In this document: one piece after another, positions 1-9,003 of the stretch | How the letters are laid out: each line of letters starts with the position of its first letter | Numbering within the stretch: the first letter of the stretch is position 1 | DNA from: Azophilus sp965247035 | Lineage (GTDB): Bacteria > Pseudomonadota > Gammaproteobacteria > Pseudomonadales > Azotimanducaceae | DNA: 64,000 nt | Direction: 5' to 3' | Assembly: GCA_965247035.1 (NCBI GenBank) | Contig: CBDFGJ010000001.1 | Span: forward strand, 1,544,548 to 1,608,547 | The notes under the pieces: generated by a model | Told to the model about the DNA's origin: nothing | Database searches by the model: none | Seen by the model: only the letters and a program-made list of their open reading frames with translations | Made by a program: the position numbers and the translations under genes

Positions 1-314
1 CTCCCGCACGCCATCCTCCATCGCCAGAAAGTGCTTCCCGCCGCGGCTATTCACACCAATGATCACCAGGCAGCACAACTTGCCATCATCGCCCCGTAGG
101 CCGCTGTAGATACCATCCGCCCAGATATACACCCAATCATCAGCCAACGATCTTTGCCGCCAGCGCGTACTCCACTTCCCACCGCTTCTTCAGGCGGCCT
201 ACCACATTGGCTGATAAGCCCTTCGCCTCCGGTCCAACAATCGCTTCCAATGCAGACTGCATTTGACCTGTGGACACACCCCTCAAATACAACCACGGGA
301 TGGCCGCTTCCAGG
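1..314 (-). mobile_element. IS256-family transposase fragment (left copy)
   Basis: This stretch is nearly identical to 35697-36011 of the more complete IS256-type element at 35075-36419. Its minus strand encodes the middle of an IS256-family transposase, including a segment reading LEAAIPWLYLRGVSTGQMQ and the region of the first catalytic Asp (IWADGIYSGLRGD). The frame is broken near position 155 exactly as in the other copy. The fragment runs off the window at base 1. Its inner end at 314 falls inside the transposase gene, not at a terminal inverted repeat, so it is a truncated copy joined directly to a nitroreductase remnant. Identity as IS256 family is fairly sure; the mechanism of truncation is not known. 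Confidence 0.8.
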
Positions 315-671
315 ATCGACAAAGACCAACAAAATCACTGGCGCACCGGTCAAATTATCCAGCATCTGAGCAGGTACCTGAGTTGCCGCCACGTCGGTCT
401 CGCTTGCCTGGCTGGGATGAATGGTGTTCATTGGCGCTTCACCGGCCTTGACCTGAGCAACATAGCGCTGCATTTGCGGTTCGATCAGCTCACGCAGTCG
501 TGCTCGCGAGGATGCTTCGCGCACCACCAACACCTTCCAGCCCTGCCGGTTTCCGCCGCTGGGGGCAAATCTCGCCTCTTCCAAAATCTTGGCAATGGTC
601 TCGTCACTGACCTGCTGATCAGTAAACTCCCGCGCAGCGAAAGTCGTGCGCATGACCTCATACAACTCCAT
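315..671 (-). pseudogene. Nitroreductase-family protein, N-terminal fragment
   Basis: About 119 codons of a nitroreductase (FMN-dependent NAD(P)H oxidoreductase) remain. The N-terminus MELYEVMRTTFAAREFTDQQ carries the usual arginine-rich FMN-phosphate-binding start, followed by RFAPSGGNRQGWKVLVV, which is typical of the family. The ATG at 669-671 has a good Shine-Dalgarno (GGGAGAGG). After residue ~119 (LVFVDP) the frame enters IS256 sequence, so the C-terminal third is missing. Full-length relatives are about 200-220 aa. An open frame continues through the IS fragment to position 63, but that tail is transposase DNA read out of frame. Probably non-functional. It lies at the edge of the catabolic island and may once have belonged to it. 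Confidence 0.8.
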
Positions 672-897
672 AAGCCTCTCCCTTCAAATTCGCAGCAGCG
701 CAAGATCATAGCCTTCGCCAGTAAACAAAAGCGAATCCGGATGGGTACAACAATGGTTGCGGCAATAAGTAGAGAAACACGGATAGTAGCCACTAGAATG
801 CTCACACAAACCCGTTCAGCATTCCGAATGGTTACTGCAGTTACCTGATCAATTACGCACCGTGTTCAGGCTGAAGCCACATTGTCGACGGCGCTGC

Positions 898-2580
898 TTA
901 TTCATCTCCCCAAGGCCCTCTGAGATCACCTTCTGGGAGTATTACGTTGTTATCAACTGAATACTGCAACCATCGCAATTTCATTTCCTGAAAAATGGAT
1001 GGCATTTCCAACGCAAGATTTTTTGTTTCACCGGGATCTTTAGCCAGATTAAATAACTCCCACTTTTCTTGCCCGTTGGGTCCGGCCACCCACACAAGCT
1101 TCCAATCTTGGTAGCGCACCGCTCTGCCACCGAAGATCTCCCACCCGAACACCTCTTCATCTGAATGCACTTTAGTCGTGGAACCCGCTAACAACCTCTT
1201 CATTGAACGGCCCTTCATCGGGAGCACTTCGCGTCCTTCAAACGTTTTAACAGGTGGCTCCACTCCAGCGATGTCCAGAATCGTAGGCATTATGTCTTTT
1301 ACGGTAGCAATCGAATGACTTACGGAGCCAGCGCCTTTGACAGACGAACCACTCGCAATCAACGGAGCTCGTATTCCCCCTTCACTTGGGTGCGCCTTCC
1401 ATAACCGAAACGGTGAGGCACTTGCCTGCGCCCATCCTGGCCCGTAGTAAACGTAAGATCCTTCTCGGCCCATTTGTTCGTAACTGTGATCAAAGGTACG
1501 TTCAATCCAATCATCGCCGCCCAGGTTAAATCGATTATTTCCTTCGGCGCCATTATCCGACATAACGATAACAAGTGTGTTTTCGAGCTCTCCGGCCTCC
1601 TGTAAATACTTGATCAAACGACCAAAGTTATCGTCCACCAATTCAAGCATCGCTGCGTAAATCTCCATTTTTTTTGATTGAACGCGCTTTGCACTCTCAT
1701 CAAGCGAATCCCAGGGCTGCACGGTCGGCGAACCAGGGCTTGGGGCAAGGCTCCCAGGTAAAATTCCGCGTTCGACGACACCGTTAACACGCTGATCTCT
1801 CAACGCATCATAGCCTTGGTCATAGGTTCCAGCGTAAAGATCCATCGCTTCTTCAGGCACCTGCAAAGGCCAATGGACAGCTGTATAGGATAGGTAGGCG
1901 AAAAAAGGCTCCGCCCGATTTCGATCATTCTCAACGTACTCAATGATTTTGTCGGTGTAAAAAATCGTGGAATAGAAGCCGTTAGGTAAATGCTCAACAA
2001 GTTCTCCATCCTCGCGATAGGGAGCATCTGCAAAACGACCTACCAAACCCATTTTGTCACTGAAGTGGCTGGCACCACCGAGCAAAAGAGCAAAGGATCT
2101 GTCAAACCCCCTGGCTGCAGGGCTTGAATCTTCATCAGCACCAAGGTGCCATTTCCCTGCCATATACGTGCGGTAACCCGACTGTCTCAGCACTTCGGGA
2201 AGCGAAGCTACATTTGTCCCAAGTCGGCCCTCATATCCTGGTCGACCGCGCTGATTTTCAGCAATATGCTCAAGCATGGTGCCGTTTCCCGAGAGGTGAT
2301 GATCCATCCCGGAAAGCAGCATTGACCTTGTTGGGGCGCAATTCGGAGAAACGTAAAAGCTGGAAAATCTGAGTCCATCTCTCGCCAGGTCATCAAGGTT
2401 TGGCGTTCGAATTTCACTTCCATAACTCCCTAGGTCCGTGAACCCTAGATCGTCAATGACAACAAGAAGAACATTCGGCGGTGTTTGAGCGTTCTTTTCC
2501 GGTTCGTTTGTGTCAATGGAACAACTCGACACACAGGCGGCCACAAGAGTGGCCGCTATTAAATAAAATATACATTGCAT
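898..2580 (-). CDS. Sulfatase (arylsulfatase family), predicted lipoprotein
   Basis: 560-aa alkaline-phosphatase-fold sulfatase that would hydrolyse a sulfate ester. The N-terminus is a short lipoprotein signal with two possible lipobox cysteines (C16 and C20). The metal-site start NVLLVVIDDLGFTDLG carries D43-D44. The formylglycine signature C81-A-P-T-R85 is intact (C-x-P-x-R type). MAGKWHLG supplies K143 and H145, TAVHWP supplies H236, and SDNG supplies D342-N343 for the metal and substrate site. Length is normal. It follows the TonB receptor with a 13-base gap and is almost certainly co-transcribed with it. The Shine-Dalgarno is weak, suggesting coupling to the upstream gene. Substrate is unknown. 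Activity would need an anaerobic or aerobic formylglycine-generating enzyme, not seen here. Confidence 0.93.
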   Translation of the reverse strand: MQCIFYLIAATLVAACVSSCSIDTNEPEKNAQTPPNVLLVVIDDLGFTDLGSYGSEIRTPNLDDLARDGLRFSSFYVSPNCAPTRSMLLSGMDHHLSGNGTMLEHIAENQRGRPGYEGRLGTNVASLPEVLRQSGYRTYMAGKWHLGADEDSSPAARGFDRSFALLLGGASHFSDKMGLVGRFADAPYREDGELVEHLPNGFYSTIFYTDKIIEYVENDRNRAEPFFAYLSYTAVHWPLQVPEEAMDLYAGTYDQGYDALRDQRVNGVVERGILPGSLAPSPGSPTVQPWDSLDESAKRVQSKKMEIYAAMLELVDDNFGRLIKYLQEAGELENTLVIVMSDNGAEGNNRFNLGGDDWIERTFDHSYEQMGREGSYVYYGPGWAQASASPFRLWKAHPSEGGIRAPLIASGSSVKGAGSVSHSIATVKDIMPTILDIAGVEPPVKTFEGREVLPMKGRSMKRLLAGSTTKVHSDEEVFGWEIFGGRAVRYQDWKLVWVAGPNGQEKWELFNLAKDPGETKNLALEMPSIFQEMKLRWLQYSVDNNVILPEGDLRGPWGDE

Positions 2581-2593
2581 CCGGATTTAGACC

Positions 2594-5101
2594 TTATTCT
2601 CCAAACCTGTATACCGCTTGCGCATACAACTCCCTTGGGCGGCCTAGGCTTGCGAAGGCGCTTCCAGAATCAGACTGCGTCCTGCCGATGGTAGAGTACT
2701 CTTCATCAGCCAAGTTCCTGGCACCTATCGATATTTCCCAATTTTCCTTCGCCGTAACATAGGACACCTTCGCGTTCAGCAGTGAGTAACTATCTTCTGC
2801 ATTCCTGGGGCTGTTCTCGATTGTATAAAATTGCTCATCTGTGAAGATCCAATCCAAACGCGAAGTAATATACGCACCAGAATCCAGGTTAATCGAGTGA
2901 TTCACACCTGCTGAAAACTGCAGATCAGGCGCATAGGGCAACTCGTTCGAAGTTGTAATCGTGGTTCTTGTATTGTCGGCGCCTGTATTCAAGGAACCAC
3001 CAACAATGCTGTCAAGTTCTGCATCGAGATAACCCAGCGCAAAATCGAAACGTAGCGTATCTGTTGCTAGAATATTCAGCTCGACCTCGAGCCCGCTAAT
3101 GGTCGCCTCGCCCAAATTGGATGTGTTCGGCGCACCATTCAGCGCGGGATCGCTGAACTGAATTTGCATATCTTCATAGCTGGACGTAAAGACCGCCACA
3201 TTCAACCGTGCGCGGCCTTCCCACCATGTCGATTTAATCCCCAACTCAAATGAATCGACGGTCTCTATCCCGAACGCCACCGTATCGAGCGGCGGAATAC
3301 CCGCCGGAAGACCGGGGAAGCGTACTGGCCAGCTGCCATCACGGAAACCATCTGCATACTGTCCGTATACCATTACGTTGCTGGATACATCCCACGCCAG
3401 ATTCACCAGAAAGTTCATCTCTGTTTCAGACTGCGAGTCAGATCTGGCCACGGAGAACCACGGCGCAGCTTGGTCACCCCGGAACAGACCCAGATCAATG
3501 TCTTTTTCATTATCGGTAAAGCGAGCACCTACAGTTAAACTGACTGCATCGCTCATATCATAGGTAAATTGCCCGTACGCAGCCTTGGAAGTGTTATCGA
3601 TTTCGCGTTCGATGGACTGAAGGAAGGGCAGGAACGATGCTGCAGGTGGCGCCCCGGCAGGAGGCAGTAACGGTGCCACCAAAGACACCATCTGAACTCC
3701 ATCCTCTTGGAAATAATATAGCCCAGCGACATAAGTCAGTTTGTCACTCATACTTCCTGTTAGCTGAAGCTCCTGGGAGAGCTGATCCTGACTGAACTCA
3801 TCGTTGATATTGTGAAAGATAACAAACGGAGTGAAGTCGTTGTCGTTATTGAAAGCAGCGTCCATCTCGCGGTAAGCAGAAGTCGCTGTCAGCGTTCCTA
3901 TGCCAGTCTCCCAAGTGAGCACCAAAGAAGCGCCCCCTTGATCCAGCTCCTGCTCAGGATTAATTCGATTGCCGTTGCGGTCTACCCACACGCTGTTCAC
4001 TGCGTCATTCCCCAAGACATGGGCGTTTCCAAAACAGTCTAAACTGGTATTGACCAACGCAGGATTGCTGCAGGTCGCGGTATCGGGCGACACGAATGCA
4101 GCTGGAGGTGGCGGCAACGGTGCAGCAGGATTCGGCGCGTTCAGGCCGGTATTGAACCGAAACGCACTAGGCATCGTCGATCGGCCATCTCCCTGCACAT
4201 TTCCTGATCCTGGATTCAAGGACACATTACCAAGTTGAACAGGCACAATCGCCGCTGGGGGATCTCTGCGCTCAGACCAATCGACCGCAAGGTCAATCGA
4301 AAAAGTATCACTAGGATAGAAACTCAGGGCACCTCGTACACCCCAAACATCCTCTCCGCCCAAATCCAGGCTATCGTACTGTTCAGCATCAACATAACCG
4401 TCGCGTTCGCGATAGAAGCCACTGACTCTCGCTGCCGCCCGACCGGATAAGGGAAGGTTTGCAGCACCTCTGATAAATCGCAGATTTCGCTCACCTAAAG
4501 AAATTGATACCTGCCCATTTGAATTGGTAGTATCTGGTTTCTTGGAAATCAGGTTGATCGCACCACCAATCGAGTTGCGCCCGAACAGTGTGCCTTGTGG
4601 TCCACGCAGCACTTCTGCTCTTTCAAGATCCAGTAGATCCGTAAGACTCCCAATCATGCGACCGAGATAAATCCCATCAACGTACATGCCCACTGCAGGG
4701 TCATTGTTGATATTGAAATCGCTTTGGCCAATTCCTCTTATAAATACCGTTGGTGCAGCGGTCACTCCGCTGGTTGCACCACCAGTTTGGAAATGCACAT
4801 TCGGCGAAGCCGCGGCGACATCTGTTACATCAATCGCGCCCCTGTTCTCTAGCTCGTCCCCTGAAAAAGCGGAGACTGCAAGCGGTGCATCCTGCAGACC
4901 TTCTTCCACTTTACGTGCCGTGACGACTACTTCTTCGATGGCATAACGGCTAACGCTCTGTTCCTCTGACGATGCAAAAGGTGCAATCAATGAACAAATA
5001 ATTATGAAAAAAAGACTGCTATATGTGTTTGAAGATTTTTTGCGATTTCGGACTTTGTCGCTGTCTGAATCGAGATTCGAACGATCATTGAGTTGATTCA
5101 T
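2594..5101 (-). CDS. TonB-dependent outer-membrane receptor
   Basis: 835-aa TonB-dependent receptor for energised uptake across the outer membrane. A signal peptide (hydrophobic core SLFFIIICSLIAPFASS, about residues 29-45) is followed by a TonB box-like IEEVVVTAR (about residues 55-63). The plug domain spans roughly 65-190 (VFIRGIGQSDF, LRGPQGTLFGRNSIGGAINL). A long beta-barrel follows, and the C-terminus is LYAQAVYRFGE. The ATG has a strong Shine-Dalgarno (AGGAGGGG). It is the first gene of a two-gene unit with the sulfatase. The pairing suggests the ligand is a sulfated organic compound, which is inference. An 18-bp palindrome about 70 bp upstream is a candidate operator. Confidence 0.95.
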   Translation of the reverse strand: MNQLNDRSNLDSDSDKVRNRKKSSNTYSSLFFIIICSLIAPFASSEEQSVSRYAIEEVVVTARKVEEGLQDAPLAVSAFSGDELENRGAIDVTDVAAASPNVHFQTGGATSGVTAAPTVFIRGIGQSDFNINNDPAVGMYVDGIYLGRMIGSLTDLLDLERAEVLRGPQGTLFGRNSIGGAINLISKKPDTTNSNGQVSISLGERNLRFIRGAANLPLSGRAAARVSGFYRERDGYVDAEQYDSLDLGGEDVWGVRGALSFYPSDTFSIDLAVDWSERRDPPAAIVPVQLGNVSLNPGSGNVQGDGRSTMPSAFRFNTGLNAPNPAAPLPPPPAAFVSPDTATCSNPALVNTSLDCFGNAHVLGNDAVNSVWVDRNGNRINPEQELDQGGASLVLTWETGIGTLTATSAYREMDAAFNNDNDFTPFVIFHNINDEFSQDQLSQELQLTGSMSDKLTYVAGLYYFQEDGVQMVSLVAPLLPPAGAPPAASFLPFLQSIEREIDNTSKAAYGQFTYDMSDAVSLTVGARFTDNEKDIDLGLFRGDQAAPWFSVARSDSQSETEMNFLVNLAWDVSSNVMVYGQYADGFRDGSWPVRFPGLPAGIPPLDTVAFGIETVDSFELGIKSTWWEGRARLNVAVFTSSYEDMQIQFSDPALNGAPNTSNLGEATISGLEVELNILATDTLRFDFALGYLDAELDSIVGGSLNTGADNTRTTITTSNELPYAPDLQFSAGVNHSINLDSGAYITSRLDWIFTDEQFYTIENSPRNAEDSYSLLNAKVSYVTAKENWEISIGARNLADEEYSTIGRTQSDSGSAFASLGRPRELYAQAVYRFGE

Positions 5102-5170
5102 ATCCCCTCCTAACGGATTAGCGTTTCAAGTCAAAGCGCCTTGGATATCAAGACTACATGAATTTATTTT

Positions 5171-5188
5171 ACAATACAACTGTATTGT
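5171..5188. promoter_or_regulatory. Perfect palindrome upstream of the TonB receptor (candidate operator)
   Basis: ACAATACA-AC-TGTATTGT: two perfect 8-bp inverted arms separated by 2 bp. It lies 70 bp upstream of the receptor start, in an AT-rich intergenic region also facing the IclR gene. A -10-like TACTAT is present on the minus strand just upstream of it. The site is in the right place for a dimeric regulator controlling the receptor and sulfatase. The neighbouring IclR protein is the obvious candidate, but nothing in the sequence proves binding. Confidence 0.5.
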
Positions 5189-5713
5189 TATATAGTACAT
5201 TTGATCGCGTTAGGTCACTCCATGCCAATCACTGAGGTTAGAATCGGGCAAAATAACTCGCTCGAAAACATCCTTTTGGCCTGGTCAGACGTTGAAGAAG
5301 TGCGAATCGGATTGGATGAATTCCAAGAACCAAATAGCGCATTGGTGCAAGGCAGGGTTTTTGGAACAGGAAGCAAGCTTCGCGAACAGGCGGCTACTGA
5401 TGCGTCGGGTAACTATGGATTCAGCACGTTGAAATCAGCCACTACTCAGTGCCTACCGAAGAATCACAGAGCGCTTTGCTCAAATTGTCTTGGTGTTACG
5501 GAATGAAATCAGCGCATATCCACTGTCAAATCACCGCCCATAGCCGCAGACCCGCGCCAAGCCAGCTCTGCCCTTCGATCAATTCTTGCGTGGAGTCCAA
5601 TACCGTTTGCGGCACTGCGCAAAACCCCGTTATCGATTTTTCTCGGGTGGCTGAAGCCATCAGAGCCGGTTTCATAGCACAATACAACATCGCGCTTCCA
5701 AGGAATAACCACA
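5189..5713. other. Intergenic region without a recognisable gene
   Basis: About 525 bp between the TonB receptor promoter region and the IclR regulator. Short open frames exist on both strands (for example 5201-5506 plus), but none resembles a known protein or has a convincing ribosome-binding site. It probably holds the IclR promoter and perhaps degraded coding sequence. Confidence 0.4.
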
Positions 5714-6514
5714 ATGCCAGCATCTAAAACTCTCGCCACGGCTGGAGGCGAAACCAGCTTAAAAGTTCAGGTCATTGCCCGCGCTGCAAAAATCCTGAAA
5801 TCTTTGGAAAATGAACCGAACGGCCTTAGCCTGGGTCAGATCGCGCTTCAGGTCGAACTGCCACGTTCGACCGTACAACGCATCGTAAAAGCGCTATCTA
5901 ATGAACAATTCCTCATCTCGGCTACACCGACGTCCAAAGTGAAACTTGGTCCCGCGCTGATTCGCCTCGCCAGAGCTACTAACCTAGGCATTTCTCAATT
6001 TGTTAAACCCTATTTGGAATCACTGGGGCGTTCGCTCGAAGAAACGATAGATCTCTCAGTTATGGAGGGTTCGGGTGCTGTCTTCCTCGACCAAATTCCA
6101 GGTTCGCACCGTTTGCGAGCGGTTTCAGCTATCGGCGAGCGATTTCCCTTGCATTGCACCGCCTGTGGTAAATCTCTGTTAGCCACACTACCTACCTCAA
6201 ATTTATACGCCTTCCTCGACACAACATTAGAGTCATTTACGCCGAACACAATAACGACCAGAGGGGCGCTAAAGAAAGAAATAGACAAAATACGAAGCAC
6301 TGGTGTAGCGCTGGATGACGAGGAACACACTGAAGGTATCAGTGCAGTGAGTGTCTCCTTCGAAGATCCTGTCGGGCGGGTCTACGCCATTTCAATTCCT
6401 GCACCAACAACGCGATTCAAGCGCGATCAGAAAAAGTTCAGAAATGCTCTTGTAGAGTGCAGGAACGTAATCGTCGCTGAATTGAATTCGGACAGGCAAA
6501 ACAAATCTGGGTAA
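5714..6514 (+). CDS. IclR-family transcriptional regulator
   Basis: 266-aa regulator. An N-terminal winged helix-turn-helix (about residues 20-80, LSLGQIALQVELPRSTVQRI) is followed by the IclR effector-binding domain (about 95-260). That domain carries the family signature AVSAIGERFPLHCTACGKSLLA and a late EDPVGRVYAISIPAP motif. The ATG is preceded by AAGGA about 10 bases upstream. It is divergent from the TonB receptor/sulfatase unit and convergent with the SDR at 6553-7332, with a 38-bp gap. IclR proteins commonly control adjacent catabolic genes, so it is the likely sensor for this cluster's substrate. Confidence 0.95.
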   Translation: MPASKTLATAGGETSLKVQVIARAAKILKSLENEPNGLSLGQIALQVELPRSTVQRIVKALSNEQFLISATPTSKVKLGPALIRLARATNLGISQFVKPYLESLGRSLEETIDLSVMEGSGAVFLDQIPGSHRLRAVSAIGERFPLHCTACGKSLLATLPTSNLYAFLDTTLESFTPNTITTRGALKKEIDKIRSTGVALDDEEHTEGISAVSVSFEDPVGRVYAISIPAPTTRFKRDQKKFRNALVECRNVIVAELNSDRQNKSG

Positions 6515-6552
6515 CGCAAATGCGCACTACCCGTCCGCAGACCAGCGAACAG

Positions 6553-7332
6553 TCACACCAAAACCATGCCACCGGAAATCGTCATCGCCTGCCCAGTCAT
6601 ACCCGCGCACTCTTCGGAGGCGAGATAAATCGCCAGAGGAGTGATCTCTTCTGGTTTGAGAAATCGCTTCATGGGCACTCTTTCCAGCCAACGCTCACGG
6701 ACATCTTCCACAGAGATCTCCGCAGCGCGCGCAAACTGTTGCATACCCGTTTCCAACATGGGTGTTTCTACCCAACCAGGACAGATCGCATTGATGTTGA
6801 CCCCACTCGTTGCAAATTCCAAAGCCAACGAGCGTGTAATACCGATCACTGCCTGCTTGGAACCATTGTAGTGCGCTTGGTTCACCGACCCATATTTACC
6901 CGCTGTGGAAGCAATATTGACTACTTTGCCAGTATCTGCCTCCAGCATGTGCGGAAGAAATTTCTTGATCATTCGAACTACGCCCAAGTAGTTCACATTG
7001 ATGGTTTGTTCATACACTTCGAGCGGTGTATCCATGAACCGAGAGATTTCGTAATACCCCGCGTTATTTACCAAAATGTTTGGGGGGCCGCCCCGCGAAA
7101 GCACTTCCTCATGTAGAGCATCCACACTTGCACTGTCTGCCACATCACAGGCAAGTGCGATTGCTTGCCCACCAGCGCTTCGAATCGCCTCGGCAGCTAC
7201 TTCGGCCTTCTTCAAATCTCGAGCACAGATGACAACGTTAGCGCCTTCTTGAGCAAACGCTTCTGCAACACACAAACCTATGCCACTACTTGCGCCCGTG
7301 ATGATGGCCGTTTTGTTTTCTAATCGACTCAT
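6553..7332 (-). CDS. Short-chain dehydrogenase/reductase (SDR), last gene of the operon
   Basis: 259-aa classical SDR, NAD(P)-dependent alcohol/ketone oxidoreductase. Visible motifs are the Rossmann glycine motif TGASSGIG (residues 12-19), NNAG (89-92), catalytic S142 and Y155-x-x-x-K159 (YNGSK). The C-terminus ITPLAIYLASEECAGMTGQAMTISGG is typical of the 3-oxoacyl-ACP reductase/3-hydroxybutyrate dehydrogenase-like group. Its ATG overlaps the stop codon of the upstream small membrane protein gene (TGATG), implying translational coupling. It is the distal gene of the minus-strand operon that starts at the cyclase gene. The exact substrate cannot be told. Confidence 0.93.
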   Translation of the reverse strand: MSRLENKTAIITGASSGIGLCVAEAFAQEGANVVICARDLKKAEVAAEAIRSAGGQAIALACDVADSASVDALHEEVLSRGGPPNILVNNAGYYEISRFMDTPLEVYEQTINVNYLGVVRMIKKFLPHMLEADTGKVVNIASTAGKYGSVNQAHYNGSKQAVIGITRSLALEFATSGVNINAICPGWVETPMLETGMQQFARAAEISVEDVRERWLERVPMKRFLKPEEITPLAIYLASEECAGMTGQAMTISGGMVLV

Positions 7333-7445
7333 CAGTCACCTTTGGATCGATGTTTGATGTATCCGACAACAGCGATTAGGCCAAACAAAACCATCATCGC
7401 GACAACTCCAGCCATCCAAAGCTGAGTGACCTGCAGTTCTTCCAC
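7332..7445 (-). CDS. Small single-TM membrane protein (37 aa), second of a pair
   Basis: A 37-codon frame starts with GTG (7443-7445) and has a strong Shine-Dalgarno (GAGGAGAAG, inside the end of the preceding small gene). It ends with TGA overlapping the ATG of the downstream SDR. The peptide has a polar N-terminus (VEELQVTQ), one hydrophobic helix of about 21 residues (LWMAGVVAMMVLFGLIAVVG) and a basic tail (KHRSKGD), predicting an N-out/C-in single-pass protein. It lies in the symporter operon with overlapping neighbours, suggesting a small accessory subunit of the transporter. No family is recognised. Confidence 0.6.
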   Translation of the reverse strand: MEELQVTQLWMAGVVAMMVLFGLIAVVGYIKHRSKGD

Positions 7446-7448
7446 GAC

Positions 7449-7553
7449 TCACTTCTCCTCAGTGTGCTTGGCTACGAGACAAGCAACACATTGACCCGCA
7501 ACAAGTATCGCAAAAATTGCTGCTGCGCTTTGCAAGAAAATGCTCCAAAACAC
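7449..7553 (-). CDS. Small single-TM membrane protein (34 aa), first of a pair
   Basis: A 34-codon frame begins with GTG at 7551-7553, one base after the symporter stop codon. A purine-rich Shine-Dalgarno (AGGGGAGGGG) lies inside the symporter's last codons. The product is almost entirely one hydrophobic helix (IFLQSAAAIFAILVAG...) followed by a charged tail KHTEEK. Only 3 bases separate its stop from the next small gene's start. Position directly after the sodium:solute symporter suggests a small partner subunit, as known for some transporters of this superfamily. The family assignment is open. Confidence 0.55.
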   Translation of the reverse strand: MFWSIFLQSAAAIFAILVAGQCVACLVAKHTEEK

Positions 7554-7554
7554 C

Positions 7555-9000
7555 TTATCCAGCCCCTCCCCTTAGCAAACCAGAACGCCCCTCAAACAAT
7601 GCATTTCCAACAATCAACACTGTCAGTGCAATACCAAGAGTTACATAGGCATTTGGCGCTTCCGGCACGCCTAAACTCGATGAAATGTCGGTAAATGACC
7701 ACAAGCAATTGACGAGCCAACTCACTATTAGCGTGGAAATCGCAACCCCCTGGCGTCGCTTCCAGAAAAGTCCAAACACAACAACCCAGAACACAGGCAC
7801 TAACCAAGCAAATAGCCAATTCATCGCGGCCAGAATAGGCGGCAAAAACGCGGCTGCGAAGATCGCAATGCCCGCTACAAAGAGAATCGTTAGACGCATC
7901 ACGAACGTTTGTTCACGCTCACTTGATGTTGGTCGATATAGCGGCTTGTAGATGTCGTTGGCGAAAATCGTAGCGATAGCCAGCGCCAGCATGGCGAACG
8001 TTGATAAAATTGCCGCCAGAAAAGAAGCAAGTAGTACAGCCCCTAACCAACCTGGCAGGTACGCGACCAACATGCTGGTCGCTGCGACTTTTTGCCCAAG
8101 CACTTGGAACTCGGGTACGGACTTTGCGGCGAGCCCCAACGCAACTGCGAAGACTCCAAACATGCCGTTGATCGGCGCCGCAATCCACAAAGAATGACGA
8201 ATTACCTTTTCACTCTCGGCGGCCATCGCGGGTTGCATCAACATTTGATTAATACCTTGACTGAAAACTACAGCAACGACGGTACCTAAAACAAAGGTGA
8301 GCATAATGTCCGTGTTTCCGAAAATGGAAAGCATGTGGCTCTCCCCCTGTCCGAGGTAAAAGTCGCCGACCGTATCGAACCCTTCACTTGGTAAGGAGAA
8401 CGCCACAAATATAGTCGCGGCAATCAGGCCTACGTACATCACAGTGGCATTCACAAGATTGACCCAACCAATCTCTTTCATTCCTGCAAGGATCACGTAG
8501 AGAATACCCATCGCACCGCCAACAATGGCGCCGCTTGCGATGTCCCAATCAGTCAGCGAGGCAAAGATAATTCCTATCCCTTGCGCCTCAACCGTCAGAA
8601 TGCCAAACATCACACCCGCCATTACGCAGGAGACGAACAACCTCGTTTCCAGGCCGTACGCAGAATCCAGCATTTCAGGCACAGTCGTGACACCAAGCCG
8701 CCGAACCCACAGCCCGGTACCAAGACACACAATCACAAGAAGGAGTACATGAGCGAGACTGAACCACACAGCGGACGCCCCGAGGATCCACGCCATTTCG
8801 AACACACCAAGAATGTGAGCGGTCCCAAGCACCGTTAACGCCATGGTGACAGCGACAACCGGGACGGGTAAGTTGCGTCCCGCCAACGCGAATTGCTCCT
8901 CGTCGTTGCTCTTGGATTGTCTAAGTTGAATCCACGAGCCGAGGCCGACTATGAGCAACAGTTCGTAAGCAACTACAGCTATCAGCATGGAATAGTCCAT
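7555..9000 (-). CDS. Sodium:solute symporter family transporter
   Basis: About 481-aa polytopic inner-membrane protein with roughly 13 hydrophobic helices and the SSS-type layout. A GLGSWIQLRQ segment comes early, then AGRNLPV after TM1 (the family's usual '(A/G)GR' position). There are long TM runs and a SQGINQMLMQPAMAAES segment matching the conserved symporter region with an internal Gln/Asn-rich motif. It would import a small organic acid or related solute with Na+. Two starts are adjacent: GTG at 9001-9003 and ATG at 8998-9000; ATG is chosen. The start is immediately after the upstream SDR stop, and two tiny TM proteins follow at 1 and 3 bp spacing. Confidence 0.92.
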   Translation of the reverse strand: MDYSMLIAVVAYELLLIVGLGSWIQLRQSKSNDEEQFALAGRNLPVPVVAVTMALTVLGTAHILGVFEMAWILGASAVWFSLAHVLLLVIVCLGTGLWVRRLGVTTVPEMLDSAYGLETRLFVSCVMAGVMFGILTVEAQGIGIIFASLTDWDIASGAIVGGAMGILYVILAGMKEIGWVNLVNATVMYVGLIAATIFVAFSLPSEGFDTVGDFYLGQGESHMLSIFGNTDIMLTFVLGTVVAVVFSQGINQMLMQPAMAAESEKVIRHSLWIAAPINGMFGVFAVALGLAAKSVPEFQVLGQKVAATSMLVAYLPGWLGAVLLASFLAAILSTFAMLALAIATIFANDIYKPLYRPTSSEREQTFVMRLTILFVAGIAIFAAAFLPPILAAMNWLFAWLVPVFWVVVFGLFWKRRQGVAISTLIVSWLVNCLWSFTDISSSLGVPEAPNAYVTLGIALTVLIVGNALFEGRSGLLRGGAG

Positions 9001-9003
9001 CAC

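Noticed and set aside
63..671. Single 202-codon protein combining nitroreductase and a C-terminal tail
   Set aside because: The last ~80 codons are IS256 DNA read out of the transposase frame, so this is a truncation artefact and not a fusion enzyme.
5201..5506. 101-codon plus-strand gene in the TonB receptor/IclR intergenic region
   Set aside because: No recognisable family, no clear ribosome-binding site, and it starts inside the promoter region of the divergent receptor gene.
6515..6552. Terminator between the convergent IclR and SDR genes
   Set aside because: Only a weak GGGTA/TACCC stem with a small inner stem is visible and there is no T run.
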